64,000 nucleotides of DNA from Isoetes taiwanensis (Eukaryota > Streptophyta > Lycopodiopsida > Isoetales > Isoetaceae). The DNA is taken from assembly GCA_021234155.1 (NCBI GenBank), contig JAJEKV010000014.1:4109563-4173562 (forward strand), given 5' to 3'. The first letter of the stretch is position 1. Each line of letters begins with the position of its first letter. The position numbers were made by a program, and so were the translations under genes. Of this stretch, positions 12,070 to 24,329 are shown one piece after another. The notes under the pieces are model-generated. The model had not been told where the DNA came from and did no database searches. It saw only the letters and a program-made list of their open reading frames with translations.

Positions 12070-12320
12070 TATGATCTTCTTTTGTAACTGCATATGATCT
12101 TTTATTGTATTTTGGAATTAACGGATTGAACACATATACAAATAACACAAATAAGATCGTATCCCAATCCTTAGATAATCACATCTGGATGTGCATAATC
12201 CACTTTGTGGAAGCTTATGCATGTAAACACCGATACTTAGCGACATCTGAGTGATTACCACCATCTATAAGCATTCTCAACTCTGTCTCACACTCTACAA
12301 AAAAAACATCACAGATTATT

Positions 12321-12400
12321 GAGCCCAAAGAGTTGAACCCAGACAAGATTTCCCATCCTAATCCGGACATAGCAGCCATCCCGAAGGAGGGATAACTGCT
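12321..12400 (-). repeat. tRNA-related SINE-like unit, copy 2
   Basis: On the minus strand it reads GCAGTTATCCCTCCTTCGGG...TGGCTGCTATGTC...GGGTTCAACTC and aligns over its full length with 11989-12069. Confidence 0.4.
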
Positions 12401-12409
12401 ATACCTAGG

Positions 12410-14089
12410 GGCCGTGGCCCACTGAAAATTCCAGTCAATTAGTATGCATAAAAATTATCATTTCGTTGTACAAATGAATCTTGAATTCAAGTAAAGCACC
12501 CTCATTCACATTCAACAGAGATGCATAACAACCAGAACTACACACTACACAACTAGCACTATGCATTAAATTGAAGAAGCCTCGGCTGAGTGAGTCAGCA
12601 ATAACATGTGTTGCAACAACTACCAAGTTGAGCACTCCAACATCTATGTGCTCCTACGAGCACTAAAACAAAAACAACTTATTCACACATATCGATATCG
12701 AAACTGACGCACACACAAGCAAACCCAAATTATTAGTTCATGGGCGGCCTCGTCCGTGTGTGCCTAATTACGTCGTCAACTTGACGAATTTCTTGGATTA
12801 GTAAAGCCTTTGCAAGACTAATATGAGACCGCAAAGTGTACAGCTCCAAAAATAGGAAATCCAATTGCTTCCATTCCACACTAGATATGGCAGTATGAAT
12901 AGCATCAAGAAATGCAGTAAGTTGGCACCTCAAGACAAGAAAAGGTGGCTATCCGACGAGCCTCCATGCCAATCTATATAACATTGCAAACCAGCTCCTG
13001 GGAAGAGAAAAATTCTTCTGGCTCATCTGGATATACACGAGGATCAGGATGCGAAGCATCAATCTCTGAGCTGAAAAGCAAAGGCGAAAAAGTCAAGATT
13101 GGATGATTCACATTGGACTGCACATCTGAATCACTCTCCATGATAAGTTTGCAATAACATCTCACTACAAAGAAGAGAATAAACTCTACAACAAGCATAA
13201 AGTGAAAATTCACATACTATAAACTACAACTGTATAACAAACAAAGGTAAACAACCTCAAACTAACTGTCATAGCGTGATTGCTTGTGTGGATGGGAATA
13301 TAGTCTAGACCAGAATCCAGGATGACAAATGTAATGCCGTTGTAGCATTAATTTGTGACCCCTGTAGCGTTTTTGGCTATTACTCCATCGTACAGATGAA
13401 CTACGAGATGTGCCATCCCAATTCGGAAACTAGACTTCGGGCCGGTTCTAAAACGGTAAAAAACGATTCAATCGGAGCTCTGGTTGCAAAGATATGTCCA
13501 ACGGAATTTCAACTTCTCTCCACGACTTTAGCCCTTTTTAGCAAACACTTGCCTTTTATATCAAAATAGCTCCTTGCCTTTGATTAGATTACTTGACTTA
13601 TCATATAGGATATTATCTATGGGCTGCTTCCTCAACTAATAATCATCCCAATGATAGTGCCTTGACCCCTTCCATAAATATCAATGGTTCTTCACCCCAA
13701 ATGTTATGTTATCCTATGCCCCTTCTTTCTATACACTTGGGGATGACGGTTATGCCAGAGAATCCGGGCCACCTGTAAATCCTTCTTTTTTGAATGTTCG
13801 GTTGGCTCCAAATTGTGAAGCCAACCATTGACCATGTAAAACCAATGGTCGTTTACACTATATACACATCCTTTAGGTTCATATAAACCATTAGGGTAGA
13901 TGTTTGTATTTACACAGGGCATATCACTGTTGAGTTAGGTTAACATGATCTCAGTGAACCACGATTATATGGTGAACTCCGACATTTTTTTAATATTGGA
14001 CAAAAAAACTCAGTTGGGTACTCTTAGTCTTCAGTCTGTAAAGACATTTGGAGAAGTCTTAGAGTAAAAATCGAAGCAAAGACAATGCT

Positions 14090-14090
<1 letters not shown>
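12410..14090. other. Intergenic region without a recognised gene
   Basis: Short minus-strand frames at 12733-12933 and 12974-13213 show no family resemblance. The stretch around 13330-13520 has a composition reminiscent of an LTR, but I see no matching second copy. Confidence 0.4.

Positions 14091-14188
<98 letters not shown>
14091..14188. repeat. (GATA)n microsatellite at a retroelement tail
   Basis: About 24 uninterrupted ATAG units. It is followed directly by TTTTTGAGTGTCCACTAAGA, the shared tail motif described for the microsatellite-tailed elements. Confidence 0.9.
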
Positions 14189-14697
14189 GTTTTTGAGTGT
14201 CCACTAAGACCAAGCCATGGGCGCAAACAACAAAAAGGGCAAGAAGCACAAAAGATAATGCTAATGGTAATGGTAATTATGTGCTGTTTAAATTATCTAG
14301 ACATAGGCAATCCAAGGATTGGAAGGCCATTGATCTAGAATGATTGTTGCACCTCCTCTGTACACCGCCCATTTCTTTTGAAGGTGGGTTGTCCTTACCT
14401 TGTAGAGCTCCTTCTGATGGTTACAGAATTGAAGAGGGGAGAGGTCCTCCTAACTGAGAAACTAGTACCTTTGAGATGGTTGCCATACTGAAGAATATAT
14501 TGGCGGTTGAGAGCATCTTGAAATTGAACCAAGAGGGGTCGAGGACAATCAGCTCTTGCCGCTCCTACCCGAGTAACAGAGACAACTCCAACAACCTTCG
14601 GATGCATGACGCCAGTGAAGATAAAGATGCAGCCCTTTCCGATGAAGGGGAGGGCAAGACTTAACCCTCGAATAAAGATTGTGCTGGATGCTCCCAT
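14189..14697 (-). mobile_element. Microsatellite-tailed retroelement 3' end with ORF1-like fragment
   Basis: Read on the minus strand, 14697-14395 encodes CPRPLLVQFQDALNRQYIL followed by HLKGTSF and SPLFNSVTIRRSSTR. This resembles the C-terminal part of LINE ORF1 RNA-binding proteins (pattern RPRP-ILVKF ... R..IL ... LKGT). About 200 bp further on is the tail GGTCTTAGTGGACACTCAAA, then the TATC microsatellite. The arrangement suggests the tail motif is a non-LTR element 3' end. The coding match is by pattern only and the reading frame is broken. Confidence 0.4.
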
Positions 14698-15616
14698 CTA
14701 TACAAATATAATATGACGGTGACTATACTACCTTTTACAATATTAGATTCACGTTCTGCTTCTCTGATCCTTTAAAGGAGCTAAATTCATTAGTGTTGTT
14801 GGTTATATCATGACTTTGGAGGTTGGTATAGGAAATTCTACCAGCTCAATCTAGGAATTATACTGCGAATTTGCAGATGCTATGTCTGATAAGATTATCC
14901 TAGAAAGAATAGCAAACAAGGTAGCATTGGATGTTAGAGTTGAAGCATTAGGGTTATCTTACAGGTTTTTAAGTTGGCCGATAATTCTCTTGCATATGAG
15001 AAGCTAAAAAGCGAAGGGGGTCTTCATCCAGAAGGGGCACATCCAACAATGATGGCATTTTGGCTTAAGGAACTACACATGACTCATTTATGTTCTTTGT
15101 TGACAATAAAACTACATAAGTTTATAAACATGCATACCGCCACTGTACTATTTGAGATATTCTTTCTAATTTTACAAATGAAAAAGATGAAGTTGATAAA
15201 TAACTTGATTCAGAAGTTTCAAAGAATATGCAAATCTAAAAATTGAGGACCTGGCTCAGCCATACCTTTCCCTCCATAACCAATATTCGACAAAATGGGT
15301 TGTTCCTAAAAGGATCTGGTTTATACAAATCCCAACAGGTATGGCAATCTGGTCAGGTTCTTTTCACTTCAACCCACAAAATTAAGTGCTCCATCCATCA
15401 AGTGGAATGCAGCAAGTTCCTTTCTATTCATTTTGCAATTCAAAGCCATGTTTTACAAGAATATTTTGTTGTCCTGATGAAACTTAAGGGCCACTTTATT
15501 GCAGCTAGCATCCTCTTTCATTTTCATCTTCCTCATTTTTGCAATAGATAAGGCCATCCAAAAACATGATTCCCAGCCTAGCCTTCCTCAATATTCGATG
15601 CGGCGTATGCCACTTT

Positions 15617-15745
15617 TGCGCTCGTGTGCAGGTGATGGACTAACTTCATTAAAGGCTTGCATTTATTTGGCGTTTAATGCTCGTGTACAAGTGATAGACT
15701 AATTTCACCATAGGCTTGCATTTATTTGGCATCTATTTTGAAATG
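15617..15745 (+). repeat. Tandem duplication, ~59 bp
   Basis: GCTCGTGTRCARGTGATRGA followed by CTAATTTC... and GGCTTGCATTTATTTGGC occurs twice in tandem, with about 10% divergence. Otherwise 14700-16600 holds no gene that I can support. Confidence 0.65.
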
Positions 15746-16398
15746 CTAGACCAAATGCAAGTCTATGAGACATTTGATGAATTCCCCAAAGTAAAAATTC
15801 AAAGCAAAGACGTTGCTTTGAAGATCAGAAAAACGTAGGGAAGGGCAATTGCCCGGATGAGAATTTTGCTTTCAATTTCTTTGCTGCAGTTCACACAGAT
15901 CTACCCACAACTAGATAGAACATTAACATTGATCCGCTAACAAAATGATAGATTAATCCACTTCTAGAAACAACCGATTTTTATCCCCTAAATATTGTTA
16001 GGTTTAGTTGTCAAAACAAATGGACATGAAAGGACGGTCTAGTTTGTTGCTTTAACATTTGGTATTTGAGTAATCGTAACTTCATACGATATGTTTGGAA
16101 CATAAACAATGTAGACAAATTAAAGATTAACATAAATAAGTCACCATTATAGATTCAATCCCATATGTCCTCCACTTCACTTGCTAGTATGAATGCTATA
16201 GACTCTATAGAATCATCGCTTGTGATTGTCATGTCCTCTAGCAGAACGAAGTCAACAATAGGTCATGGTCCTTGTGCATAGCATCCGTCTACTCTACGGG
16301 CTCAAGCCAACAACCCGGGTTCAAATCCCATACATTCAATAAGTGCTAGAACCATATGGTGCGTTTGCATGTTTCATAATGTTGTGGTTGGGGCATCA

Positions 16399-16499
16399 TT
16401 AGGAGGAAAATAATGTTGTCATTGGAGAAATGTAACAATGTTGGATGTTAGGAGGAAAATAATGTTGTCATTGGAGAAATATAACAATGTTGGACGTTA
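16399..16499 (+). repeat. Tandem duplication, ~50 bp
   Basis: AGGAGGAAAATAATGTTGTC and the next ~30 bases are repeated twice, just downstream of the first LPR-like gene. Confidence 0.8.
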
Positions 16500-16602
16500 A
16501 TAATGGATCCAACAGGTTAAAAACCAAGCGATAAATTTGTTGTATATAGCGAAAGAATGCATGACAGAGTGGTTTTTCCTGGAGCATGGAAGCCGATTGT
16601 TT

Positions 16603-18455
16603 TTAGTGTTTGGGCTGGATTTGAAGAGGGCGCATCATTTCATTGTCTTCGTGATCAAGGATATGGCAGTGCCAAACATACCCCGGAGCTGCAGTAATGT
16701 TAAACGAAAATGCAGATTCATCCTGAGCAGTAAAGCCTATAATGAATCTGGTCACATATCCAGGCCATGCCATAACTGTATCTTTCCATCCAGTGTGGTC
16801 ATTATCAGGCTGTTCTGAAGCATTTGTGTAGCAGCTGGTCGAATCAGTATAATCGGTAGCAATAGTGCAGGTATTGTTCTTAAATTTTGCAGCATCAAAA
16901 GCCTGCCTGTTAAGCATCCTAAATCTCACCAAATGCAGATGAATAGGATGGGCATCTGGTGTTAGGTTAATGATCTGCCATATCTCTGTAGTGCCCTGTG
17001 TGGGTGTCTCTGTAGCAGGATCAGACATGGTGAGATTATTGAGAAGGGTCTGTATAACATTTCCAGATCCATCAGTGATTTCCATTAGGGTGTGGTTTCT
17101 GGTCATAACCGAGTTGTTTGCATACGCAGGGTATTGATCTGGACCAAATGATTTAGGCAAAGATATTGGCCCTTTTGTGACATTACCAGTTGCTGGAATT
17201 ACATGGAATTTCATCACCACTGCAGTGTCTGCAGAAGGGGCGGTGCCAGCAGGAAATGGAGCTGAAGCAGAATTTTGCAAGATGATGTCTGTGCCAGGAG
17301 CTATGGCAGAGAAGTCCACAATAACATCAAGTCTTTCGCCCGGTCCAAAGGTAAGGCTAGTCTGATTGATAGCCTTAGAAAGAAAACCACCATCAGTGCC
17401 AATTTTGAGGAAGTCAAGAGAAGATGAGTTAAAGGAAAGCTTAAAAAACCTAGCATTAGCACCATTCAGAATTCTGAATCTATATCTGCGAGCTTCGACA
17501 TTTAAGTATGGCCACACTTTGCCATTAACCAAAATGGTATCACCAAAAAACTCAGGGCACCAGTTAGGGTGGGCATTAGGGGTGCTACCAACATTTGGGA
17601 AATTGAGGGAACCATTTGCATAGAACTGCTTGTCTTGGATGACTAAAGGTATATGAAAATCTCCTGTTGGAAGGTTGCTGGTAGATTCATCTAGAGAAGT
17701 GATAAAATAAATACCAACAAGACCTGCAAAAACATTCAGCCTTGTAATGCCAATAGTATGATCATGATACCACAACATGGCTGGAAACTGAGTATTGGGA
17801 TAGTAATAGTTCTCTTTGTTCCATGTTGGTCCCTTATCACCATTTGCAGTGAACCATGCTTCGGGATGTCCATCAAAAGTAGAGGGAACTTCTCCTCCAT
17901 GTAAATGTACTACAATTGGAACCCCTCCATTTGGTGGATTTGCCATATTTAGAGTTCTGTCCACAACTAGTAAATGGTCTGTATCAGTGATGTGATTTTC
18001 CCATTTAATTTTGGCAGCTACTCCCCGTTGGGCAGTAAGAGTAGGGCCAGGATATGTAGCAGATGCTGCACTTGTGCCAAATGCATAGAGTGTTGTGTTG
18101 GGAAGGTCCCTGTGTAGTTTCTGCACCATGAAAATAATAGAAATTAGAACAGTTACAAAATCAGTACAATATGTGTTAAATTATGTAGTTCCTGCCAGAT
18201 TGAATTAGATTGAACAGAAGACATGATACAAATGTGTTAAATTACCTGTGAAATTTTGTAGGCACCCAATGTGAGAGGCAAGAGAGTGTAGGTTGTGAGG
18301 TCTATAGTTGCAGGAAGAGGAAGAGGATCTACAAATTTCTCAAGGACAGGAGAAGACTGCAGATTCTGGCAAACAGATTGTCCATTCAAATGGCTAATCC
18401 AAGGGATAAAACATAGAAGCAAAAACCAGAATAGCATATTGGAATCCATGCCCAA
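16603..18455 (-). CDS. LPR1/LPR2-like multicopper oxidase (ferroxidase), copy 1
   Basis: Two exons, 18455-18246 and 18120-16603, with a GT-AG intron of 125 bp, encode 575 residues. An N-terminal hydrophobic segment (residues ~6-21) is a secretion signal, so the product should enter the ER/apoplast. All copper-site motifs are present: HLHGG at ~142, WYHDHTIG at ~188, HPIHLH at ~461, and HCHILDHEDNEMM at ~554 with the type-1 methionine. The sequence matches the bacterial-type (CotA-like) cupredoxin oxidases that plants keep as LOW PHOSPHATE ROOT proteins. In Arabidopsis these oxidise Fe(II) in root meristems during phosphate sensing. A TATA-like element on the minus strand lies near 18530. A close paralogue lies in the same orientation at 31278-33155. 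The ORF is intact, and I expect it to be functional. Confidence 0.93.
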
Positions 18456-18521
18456 TCCAATCTATGAGGAAAGATGAGACTGAGAGTGTGACTTTGCAAT
18501 TGAATTGCTTCATTTATGTTA

Positions 18522-18532
18522 CGTATTTATAT
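18522..18532 (-). promoter_or_regulatory. TATA-like box of LPR-like copy 1
   Basis: CATATAAATACG on the minus strand, about 70 bp upstream of the start codon. Spacing fits a short 5' leader. Confidence 0.45.
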
Positions 18533-19020
18533 GCAAAAGATGGTCCCCTGCTGTGCTAGACTTTGCGTCTGAGTTTTTTGGGTGGCATTTGTTTGTATAT
18601 AGTTAAGCATACATTTCGTTGCCGCCATTGCGTAGGAAGATTGGTCCCACTTTGCTGGGCACTTAGCTTTTGTTTCAGTATCATGTTCGATTTGTCTAAT
18701 ACAATTCCCCTTATTTTGACCACCCCACTAAAAATGTGATCAACGAGTCGTGTATATGCTTAGATAGTGGAAGTAAAACAAAGTAGGTTCTTTCAAATTT
18801 ATTACTGCATTCGTTGTGCAACTTGCATAAATGAATATGTAAGAAATAGACTCGGACTCTTGCAAAACTGGAACCTAGTTTGTTTCAATGATGCAATAAC
18901 TTAGTGTAGATAATAAATTGAAGTCCTTCACTACAAATTGGACACTTCCTAAAAGTATTCTTTACACTTAATGCCAAGCGCTTTCTTCCAATATTTATCA
19001 TCATGTATATTGTTTCTCAA

Positions 19021-19461
19021 GGGGAAAACTCCAGATTACCCTTTAAGTTTTGCTAAAATTGCTAAAGCGCCTCTAGTTTAGGGGTATTTTTATGGAAATG
19101 ACTGTAACATTTTTGTGATGATCCAATTGGGAATGTGTCCTTCATGTACATTGTAGATGAGGATAAGATATTTCCATTAAAGCGAAAATCACCTGAAGTA
19201 GAATCTGAAATCTTAAGTTATGGTCCCCTAAATCCTTATAAGTTTTTTTCTGTATTAAAAATAATATAACGTGTGATTTCGGACTCCGATTCAGGTGATC
19301 TTAGTTTTGATGGGAAGATCTCATCCCCATATACAATACATCTGAAGGATATATTTGCATTTGGTGCATCACCAAAATGTTACAATTATTTCCACAAAAT
19401 ATAGCCCCTAAACTAGACGCATTTTGGCCATTTTAGCAAAACATATTTTGGAGGTTTTTCC
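19021..19461. mobile_element. Long palindromic MITE, ~440 bp
   Basis: The two halves are inverted copies of each other, with arms of about 190-200 bp and roughly 80% identity. The left arm starts GGGGAAAACTCCAGATTACC; the right arm read in reverse starts GGAAAAACCTCCAAAATATG. Landmarks such as GTCTAGTTTAGGGG, TGTAACATTTT.GTGATG and GATCACCTGAA pair across the centre near 19235. Same terminus type as the MITE at 7299-7480. Non-coding. Confidence 0.8.
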
Positions 19462-20697
19462 ATATTTTATCAACAATAATCTTCCTTTTGTGCTAGGTGA
19501 ACCACTTGAGTGGAGGGGGTTTTCTGGTAGCACAACAACACGAGGGGCATTAGCCTTGAGCGGTGTTGTCATTACCAATTTCCCACAAGAAACCCCAATA
19601 TACAGACGGCAAGGTGACATAAGCCACCAAGGAGTTGAAACTTTGATGATTGTGGCATAGTTCTAAACCATGCCACAAAAAAATTCAGGCCCAAAATTTA
19701 TTCGAAATAATTTTTTTGATATAAAAAACTAGGAATTTCCACTATATAATGGTTTACATACCATTAACTGAGGTTCATATCAAGTTAAAGCTTGTGGCGA
19801 CCCTCATTTGGACAAGAAAATAACACCACCCCTTTTGACATTATCAAAGGAATCCATTGAAGAAGTTGCAACATCGTTGAACCACTATTTCCTACAACCT
19901 ATCCTTTGTTGCTTGGTTTTGTAACCTCCTATCAGCTTGTTAGATGGAAACAAGAAGATCTACTTATCACATAGATGGTGTATTATCAATTCCAGGAACA
20001 CCCTTGGAATCCAATAGTTAACTGTAGAAATTAGAACATGAAATAATATATCCTAAACACCCTAGGGACTTTGCCTCAGTTGCCCAGCCTGTTGGAGTGA
20101 CCCTCGAAAGAGGGCGTTGCGCGCACACCCGAGCCATTTTAGCCATGGCCATATGGCCTGAACACTTTCTTCCCATTAATACCCAAACCATAATACTACT
20201 CCACCATTACTACTCCAGGCAAGGGGAATACCATCTTTTGGGGGCCGTAGTATATCCGAGTATCAAGGCATGTGAAGCGCATTTTATTTCTAAAATCTGT
20301 CTCTAGGAGCACGCTTCTAAGGCATGGTCTCTAATCCCTTTAGTTATGAGAATGCAATGGTACAACATACATCCCAATGATACCTTCACAAACTAAAAGG
20401 ATAACATCCATGTGTTTCAACAGGGCATGGTACCCAGTGCTAAGTCGGTAGTAGCTCTATGCTCCTACTTGTCGGCCTGAAGAAAATATTTTGTTAAAGA
20501 AGGTACATTGTACTATATCTATTTGTTCTTCATACAGCATCAAATTCATCAGCGTGTTGCGATATATTAACTAGAAACAATGCTTGACATTGCAGTTGCA
20601 TAGTCCTTGAATCTTACTAGGTTAGCACTTCACTACCACTACAAAAACATTTGTAGTTTATCACTTTAAGTCCTATGTTAGCAATTGCGTTGTATAC

Positions 20698-20777
20698 AGA
20701 ATAGAATAGAATAGAATAGAATAGAATAGAATAGAATAGAATAGAATAGAATAGAATAGAATAGAATAGAATAGAAT
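20698..20777. repeat. (AATAG)n microsatellite at a retroelement tail
   Basis: Sixteen ATAGA units followed by TGTATTTTTATCGTCCACAG. Confidence 0.95.
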
Positions 20778-20830
20778 GTATTTTTATCGTCCACAGAGAC
20801 CAATTGGCCTATGGGACCTAAACAGAGAGA
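20778..20830 (-). mobile_element. Microsatellite-tailed retroelement 3' end (best preserved copy)
   Basis: The minus strand reads GGTCCCATAGGCCAATT, then GGTCTCTGTGGACGATAAAA, then the ATTCT array. The body may extend up to about 21450 on the minus strand; that stretch is less AT-rich than its surroundings but shows no coding match. Confidence 0.55.
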
Positions 20831-22047
20831 GCATCAAGCGTATTACTATCAGGATAAAAAACCCCCGCCCTGAAGGGTTTTTGAGGGAAACATCTTACCA
20901 GTAATAAGTGTGCTGAATTGTACAATCGCATAAGACAATTCAATACTGGCCCGGAGGATATAGCCGAGTCCGCATATCCATAACCACATGAAGGTATGAT
21001 CCCAACAAGCCCACTGAGGTCGTGTTCAATAGCACATGCAGCAGCTGGTCAAGCATAACTAATTGAACGCATGGTGCCCAGATATGATTGAATGCCGGGC
21101 AGGTCTAAAGGGCATGGCGTTCATCCTCAATGATGTCCTATTGGCAACACTGATGTCACATGCCCCCCGAGTCCATCAGTCTGTCTCAATGCAGAGGCGA
21201 TGCATACTCATGCGAATGGAAGCTATCAGTCTGCGCTTCTTCATGGGCAAGTGGGTGCGCAGGTAGTGTTATGGGCCTCGTGTGAGCCTGAGATTGACTT
21301 GCTCTCGATAGTGTGTCATCTTGACATGCATCAGAGCAACTGCATCCTAGAGCTTGCTAAGGAAGCAAGCATCAAGATACTGTCTCAATGCATGGTGGTC
21401 CTTCTCTGTCCGTACCTGCACGCATCTGTGTGCCTGTACATTCCATCATGAGAACCACTGGGCTTGCTTGTCCTTCTAGCAAGCTTTGAGGCGTTGTGGA
21501 CCCATTGCTACTGTCAAAGCAAGATTGGGCAAGCGAGTATAACAATGGAAATGTGATTGAAAGGAGACCAAAAAGCTCATCAATCCCTATCATTTTCTGA
21601 GCAAAACTTGTATTTAACTTCATAGAGAGGAAAAGAAAGGAAAAAAGAAAGAACAAACCCATTATGTCACTAACTATAAGGACCAAGTCCATAAACATAT
21701 TGAGACCTCCAAGTATATGAGCTTCTTAGTTTTATTATAAGATAAAACACATATATATAAACAATAAATAAAATTTTGTAGCAAGAAAACTGAACAAGCC
21801 AGAAAGATGTTCAACTTGGTCAAGATATTTCGTTTTCTGAAGTCCTTTTTCTTTGTTGTATTGCAAAGTTAGAATGCACACAATATCATTCAATAGTATG
21901 CAAAAAGACTAGACAGCATAAACTCCACCTTACATTGTTTTTCAAATCCTGTTTATGGCATGTTTTTATAGAGATTCTGCTATGCAGTCTTGATAGTTTG
22001 AATATCCCAGATACTTTAAAAAGTCTGTTGTCCATGTTGTTGATTAT

Positions 22048-24090
22048 TCAGTAATAATCTCTACAAGAGCACATCCCATCCTTGAAGTGATGGATACGAT
22101 CTGTACATTTTAACATAATTTCCCGGCCTTCAATAGCCGATATTCCTTTTGTGGCATCATGACATTCTGGGCAAATTTCAAGATTCTTTGTTACTCGAAT
22201 GACAGAATGAAAAGGAGTGTTTAAAATCCCAAAAGCAATTGCCGACCTCTGAGCATGTCCACACAAGGCATCAAAACTGTCACTACGTGAGACTTGACAA
22301 GTGGCCGAGTTTTGGGTTTTCTTCATGATGTTGTTATCTATCCTCTGCAATATTGCATCAATCTCAATGCTTTGAGGGTGATTTTTCTCTCCAGAAACAA
22401 ATTGGTGCACTTTTCTATCAATTTCAATCCAGGCCATTCCAGGTTCCTTCCTGACACCTGACAATAGTCTTAGCTGTTCCACTTTGTGAGCTTCTTCCTG
22501 CATGTGAGCATCAGCAAAGATATTTGACATGAGTATATAAGCTGGTGAACAGTGGGGATCTAGGTGGACTATCTTGTAGAAGCAGCGCCTTGCAAGTTCT
22601 ACATCTCCGTGCTTACGACATGCATTAAGAAGGGACCTCCAAGCCAAAGTAGCAGGTTCATCCGTGGTTTGCAATAAATCAGCTGCTTCTTTGAGGCATC
22701 CAGCACGACCTAGAAGGTCAATCATGCAAGTATAATGATCAATATCTGGTACAACGCCATGGTCTTTCTCCATGTGCTGAAAATACCACCGGCCTTTATC
22801 TATCAAACCTGCACGGCTACATGCAACAAGAAGACTTGAAAATGTGACACTATCTGGCTTTATGCCCTTCTCTAGCATCATCTCAAAACATTCAATGGCA
22901 AGAAGACCTTCACCATGTTGTGCATAACCTGCAATCATTGCACCCCAAGATACTACATTCTGATTTGGAAGCTTATCAAAAACCTCTCGTGAATCCTCTA
23001 AATAACCACACCTAGCATACATATCAATAAGTGTACTTCCTAAAATGACATCTGATTGAAGTCCAAGTTTCAAGATTTCCTCATGGATAATTCTGCCTTG
23101 ATCCCTTGCTCCCATTTTCCCACATGCTTTGAGCACGCTGGAAAATATCACATCATCAGGTTGCATGCCATCTTCTTTCATTTTCCTGAAGCAGTTTAGG
23201 GCCAACAGACCTTCTCCATGCTCTGTATATCCTGCAATCATTGCCCCCCAAGATACCACGGTTCTATTAGGCAGACTCTCAAAAAGTCCTCGTGACTCGT
23301 TTAAGCTACCACATTTAGCATACATATCAACAAGGGTATTCTCAATAACAACATCTGACTGTAGGATATATTTCAAGATCTGGACATGGACGAGCCTGCC
23401 TTGGACTATGTTTCGTATGCTGCCACATGCTCTTAGTGCAGCCAAAAAGGTCACTTTGTCTGGTCTTATACCCTCCTTGGGCATCTTTTTGAAACAGTCT
23501 AGTGCAAGACAAGCTTCACCATGTTGAACATATCCTAAAATTAATGCAGTACATGACACTACATCTCGTTTCTGTAATTTATCAAAGACTTCTTGGGCAT
23601 CAGTTAAGCTTCCACACTTGGCATACATGTCAACAAGCGCACTACCAACTATGACATCACGCTCGAGCCCACCTTTAACTATCTGATAATGAATATGTCT
23701 TCCCTGCTTGAGTGCAATAGTTGTGGAGCAAGCTTTAAGTACAGCAAGGTAGACATGCTTGTCACATTTTGCACCTGTTGCTCTCATTTTGGCATAGTAG
23801 TCAAGCGCAGTTTCTCCCTGCCCATGGTTAGCATGAGCTCCAATAATTGAGCTCCATGTATATACACTTGGTTTTAACACATTATGAAATGCTTCAGTTG
23901 CTTCAGACAACAACCCACAAGAGCCAAATAGGCGAATAAGGTGGTTACCCAAAACTTCTACAGTATGGAGTCCATTTTGGGCCATAAGAGATTGCACACG
24001 CCTGCCATAATCCACATATTTCCTTTTAATGCACTCCTGCAAAAGACAATAAGCGTTATCTCTAGACATATTGAACCTACGTTGCTCCAT
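22048..24090 (-). CDS. PLS-type pentatricopeptide repeat protein with degenerate DYW domain
   Basis: One long open frame. The first ATG is at 24090 (MEQRRF...), about 680 codons; the frame stays open up to a TGA near 24155. Successive P-L-S motifs (VLKACS.., MYAKCGSL.DA..VFD, VVSWGAMIAGY..HGEGLLAL.CF) repeat with a period of about 101 residues and are followed by E/E+ motifs and a DYW domain. Such proteins bind organellar RNA and direct C-to-U editing. The deaminase signature normally HxE reads HAQR here, and the terminal DYW reads DYY, although CPECH and HHFKDGMCSC remain. Catalysis in cis is therefore doubtful. An upstream exon at about 24319-24210 (ATG, then TFPEEL-like residues and a GTGCGT donor) could add an N-terminus, but a CAG/GA acceptor join is out of frame. 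The start is uncertain. Confidence 0.88.
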   Translation of the reverse strand: MEQRRFNMSRDNAYCLLQECIKRKYVDYGRRVQSLMAQNGLHTVEVLGNHLIRLFGSCGLLSEATEAFHNVLKPSVYTWSSIIGAHANHGQGETALDYYAKMRATGAKCDKHVYLAVLKACSTTIALKQGRHIHYQIVKGGLERDVIVGSALVDMYAKCGSLTDAQEVFDKLQKRDVVSCTALILGYVQHGEACLALDCFKKMPKEGIRPDKVTFLAALRACGSIRNIVQGRLVHVQILKYILQSDVVIENTLVDMYAKCGSLNESRGLFESLPNRTVVSWGAMIAGYTEHGEGLLALNCFRKMKEDGMQPDDVIFSSVLKACGKMGARDQGRIIHEEILKLGLQSDVILGSTLIDMYARCGYLEDSREVFDKLPNQNVVSWGAMIAGYAQHGEGLLAIECFEMMLEKGIKPDSVTFSSLLVACSRAGLIDKGRWYFQHMEKDHGVVPDIDHYTCMIDLLGRAGCLKEAADLLQTTDEPATLAWRSLLNACRKHGDVELARRCFYKIVHLDPHCSPAYILMSNIFADAHMQEEAHKVEQLRLLSGVRKEPGMAWIEIDRKVHQFVSGEKNHPQSIEIDAILQRIDNNIMKKTQNSATCQVSRSDSFDALCGHAQRSAIAFGILNTPFHSVIRVTKNLEICPECHDATKGISAIEGREIMLKCTDRIHHFKDGMCSCRDYY

Positions 24091-24329
24091 AATCTCCACT
24101 GCATCTTCCACTTGCTCTTTCTGGCATAGATTATCCAAAATCCTGGAACCAGAATGGTGTCAAAATACAAAACGACAGAGTAGGAAAACTCAATCAAACA
24201 CATTGACGCACCTGCCACATTTTCCATCCTGGACCAAGCTGTTCCGCAAACGATGCCTCACCATGTGCGTGCTTTCTAACAAGTTCTTCAAATGGAGGTG
24301 TAAAGAGACATGTCGCCATAGTTGCGGAC

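Noticed and set aside
12733-13213. Two minus-strand ORFs that might be exons of one gene
   Set aside because: No family resemblance, and no splice sites that join them in frame.
13316-13520. Possible LTR fragment
   Set aside because: Suggestive composition only; no second copy, primer-binding site or coding region.
14031-14249. ORF with repeated LSIY residues
   Set aside because: Translation of the GATA microsatellite.
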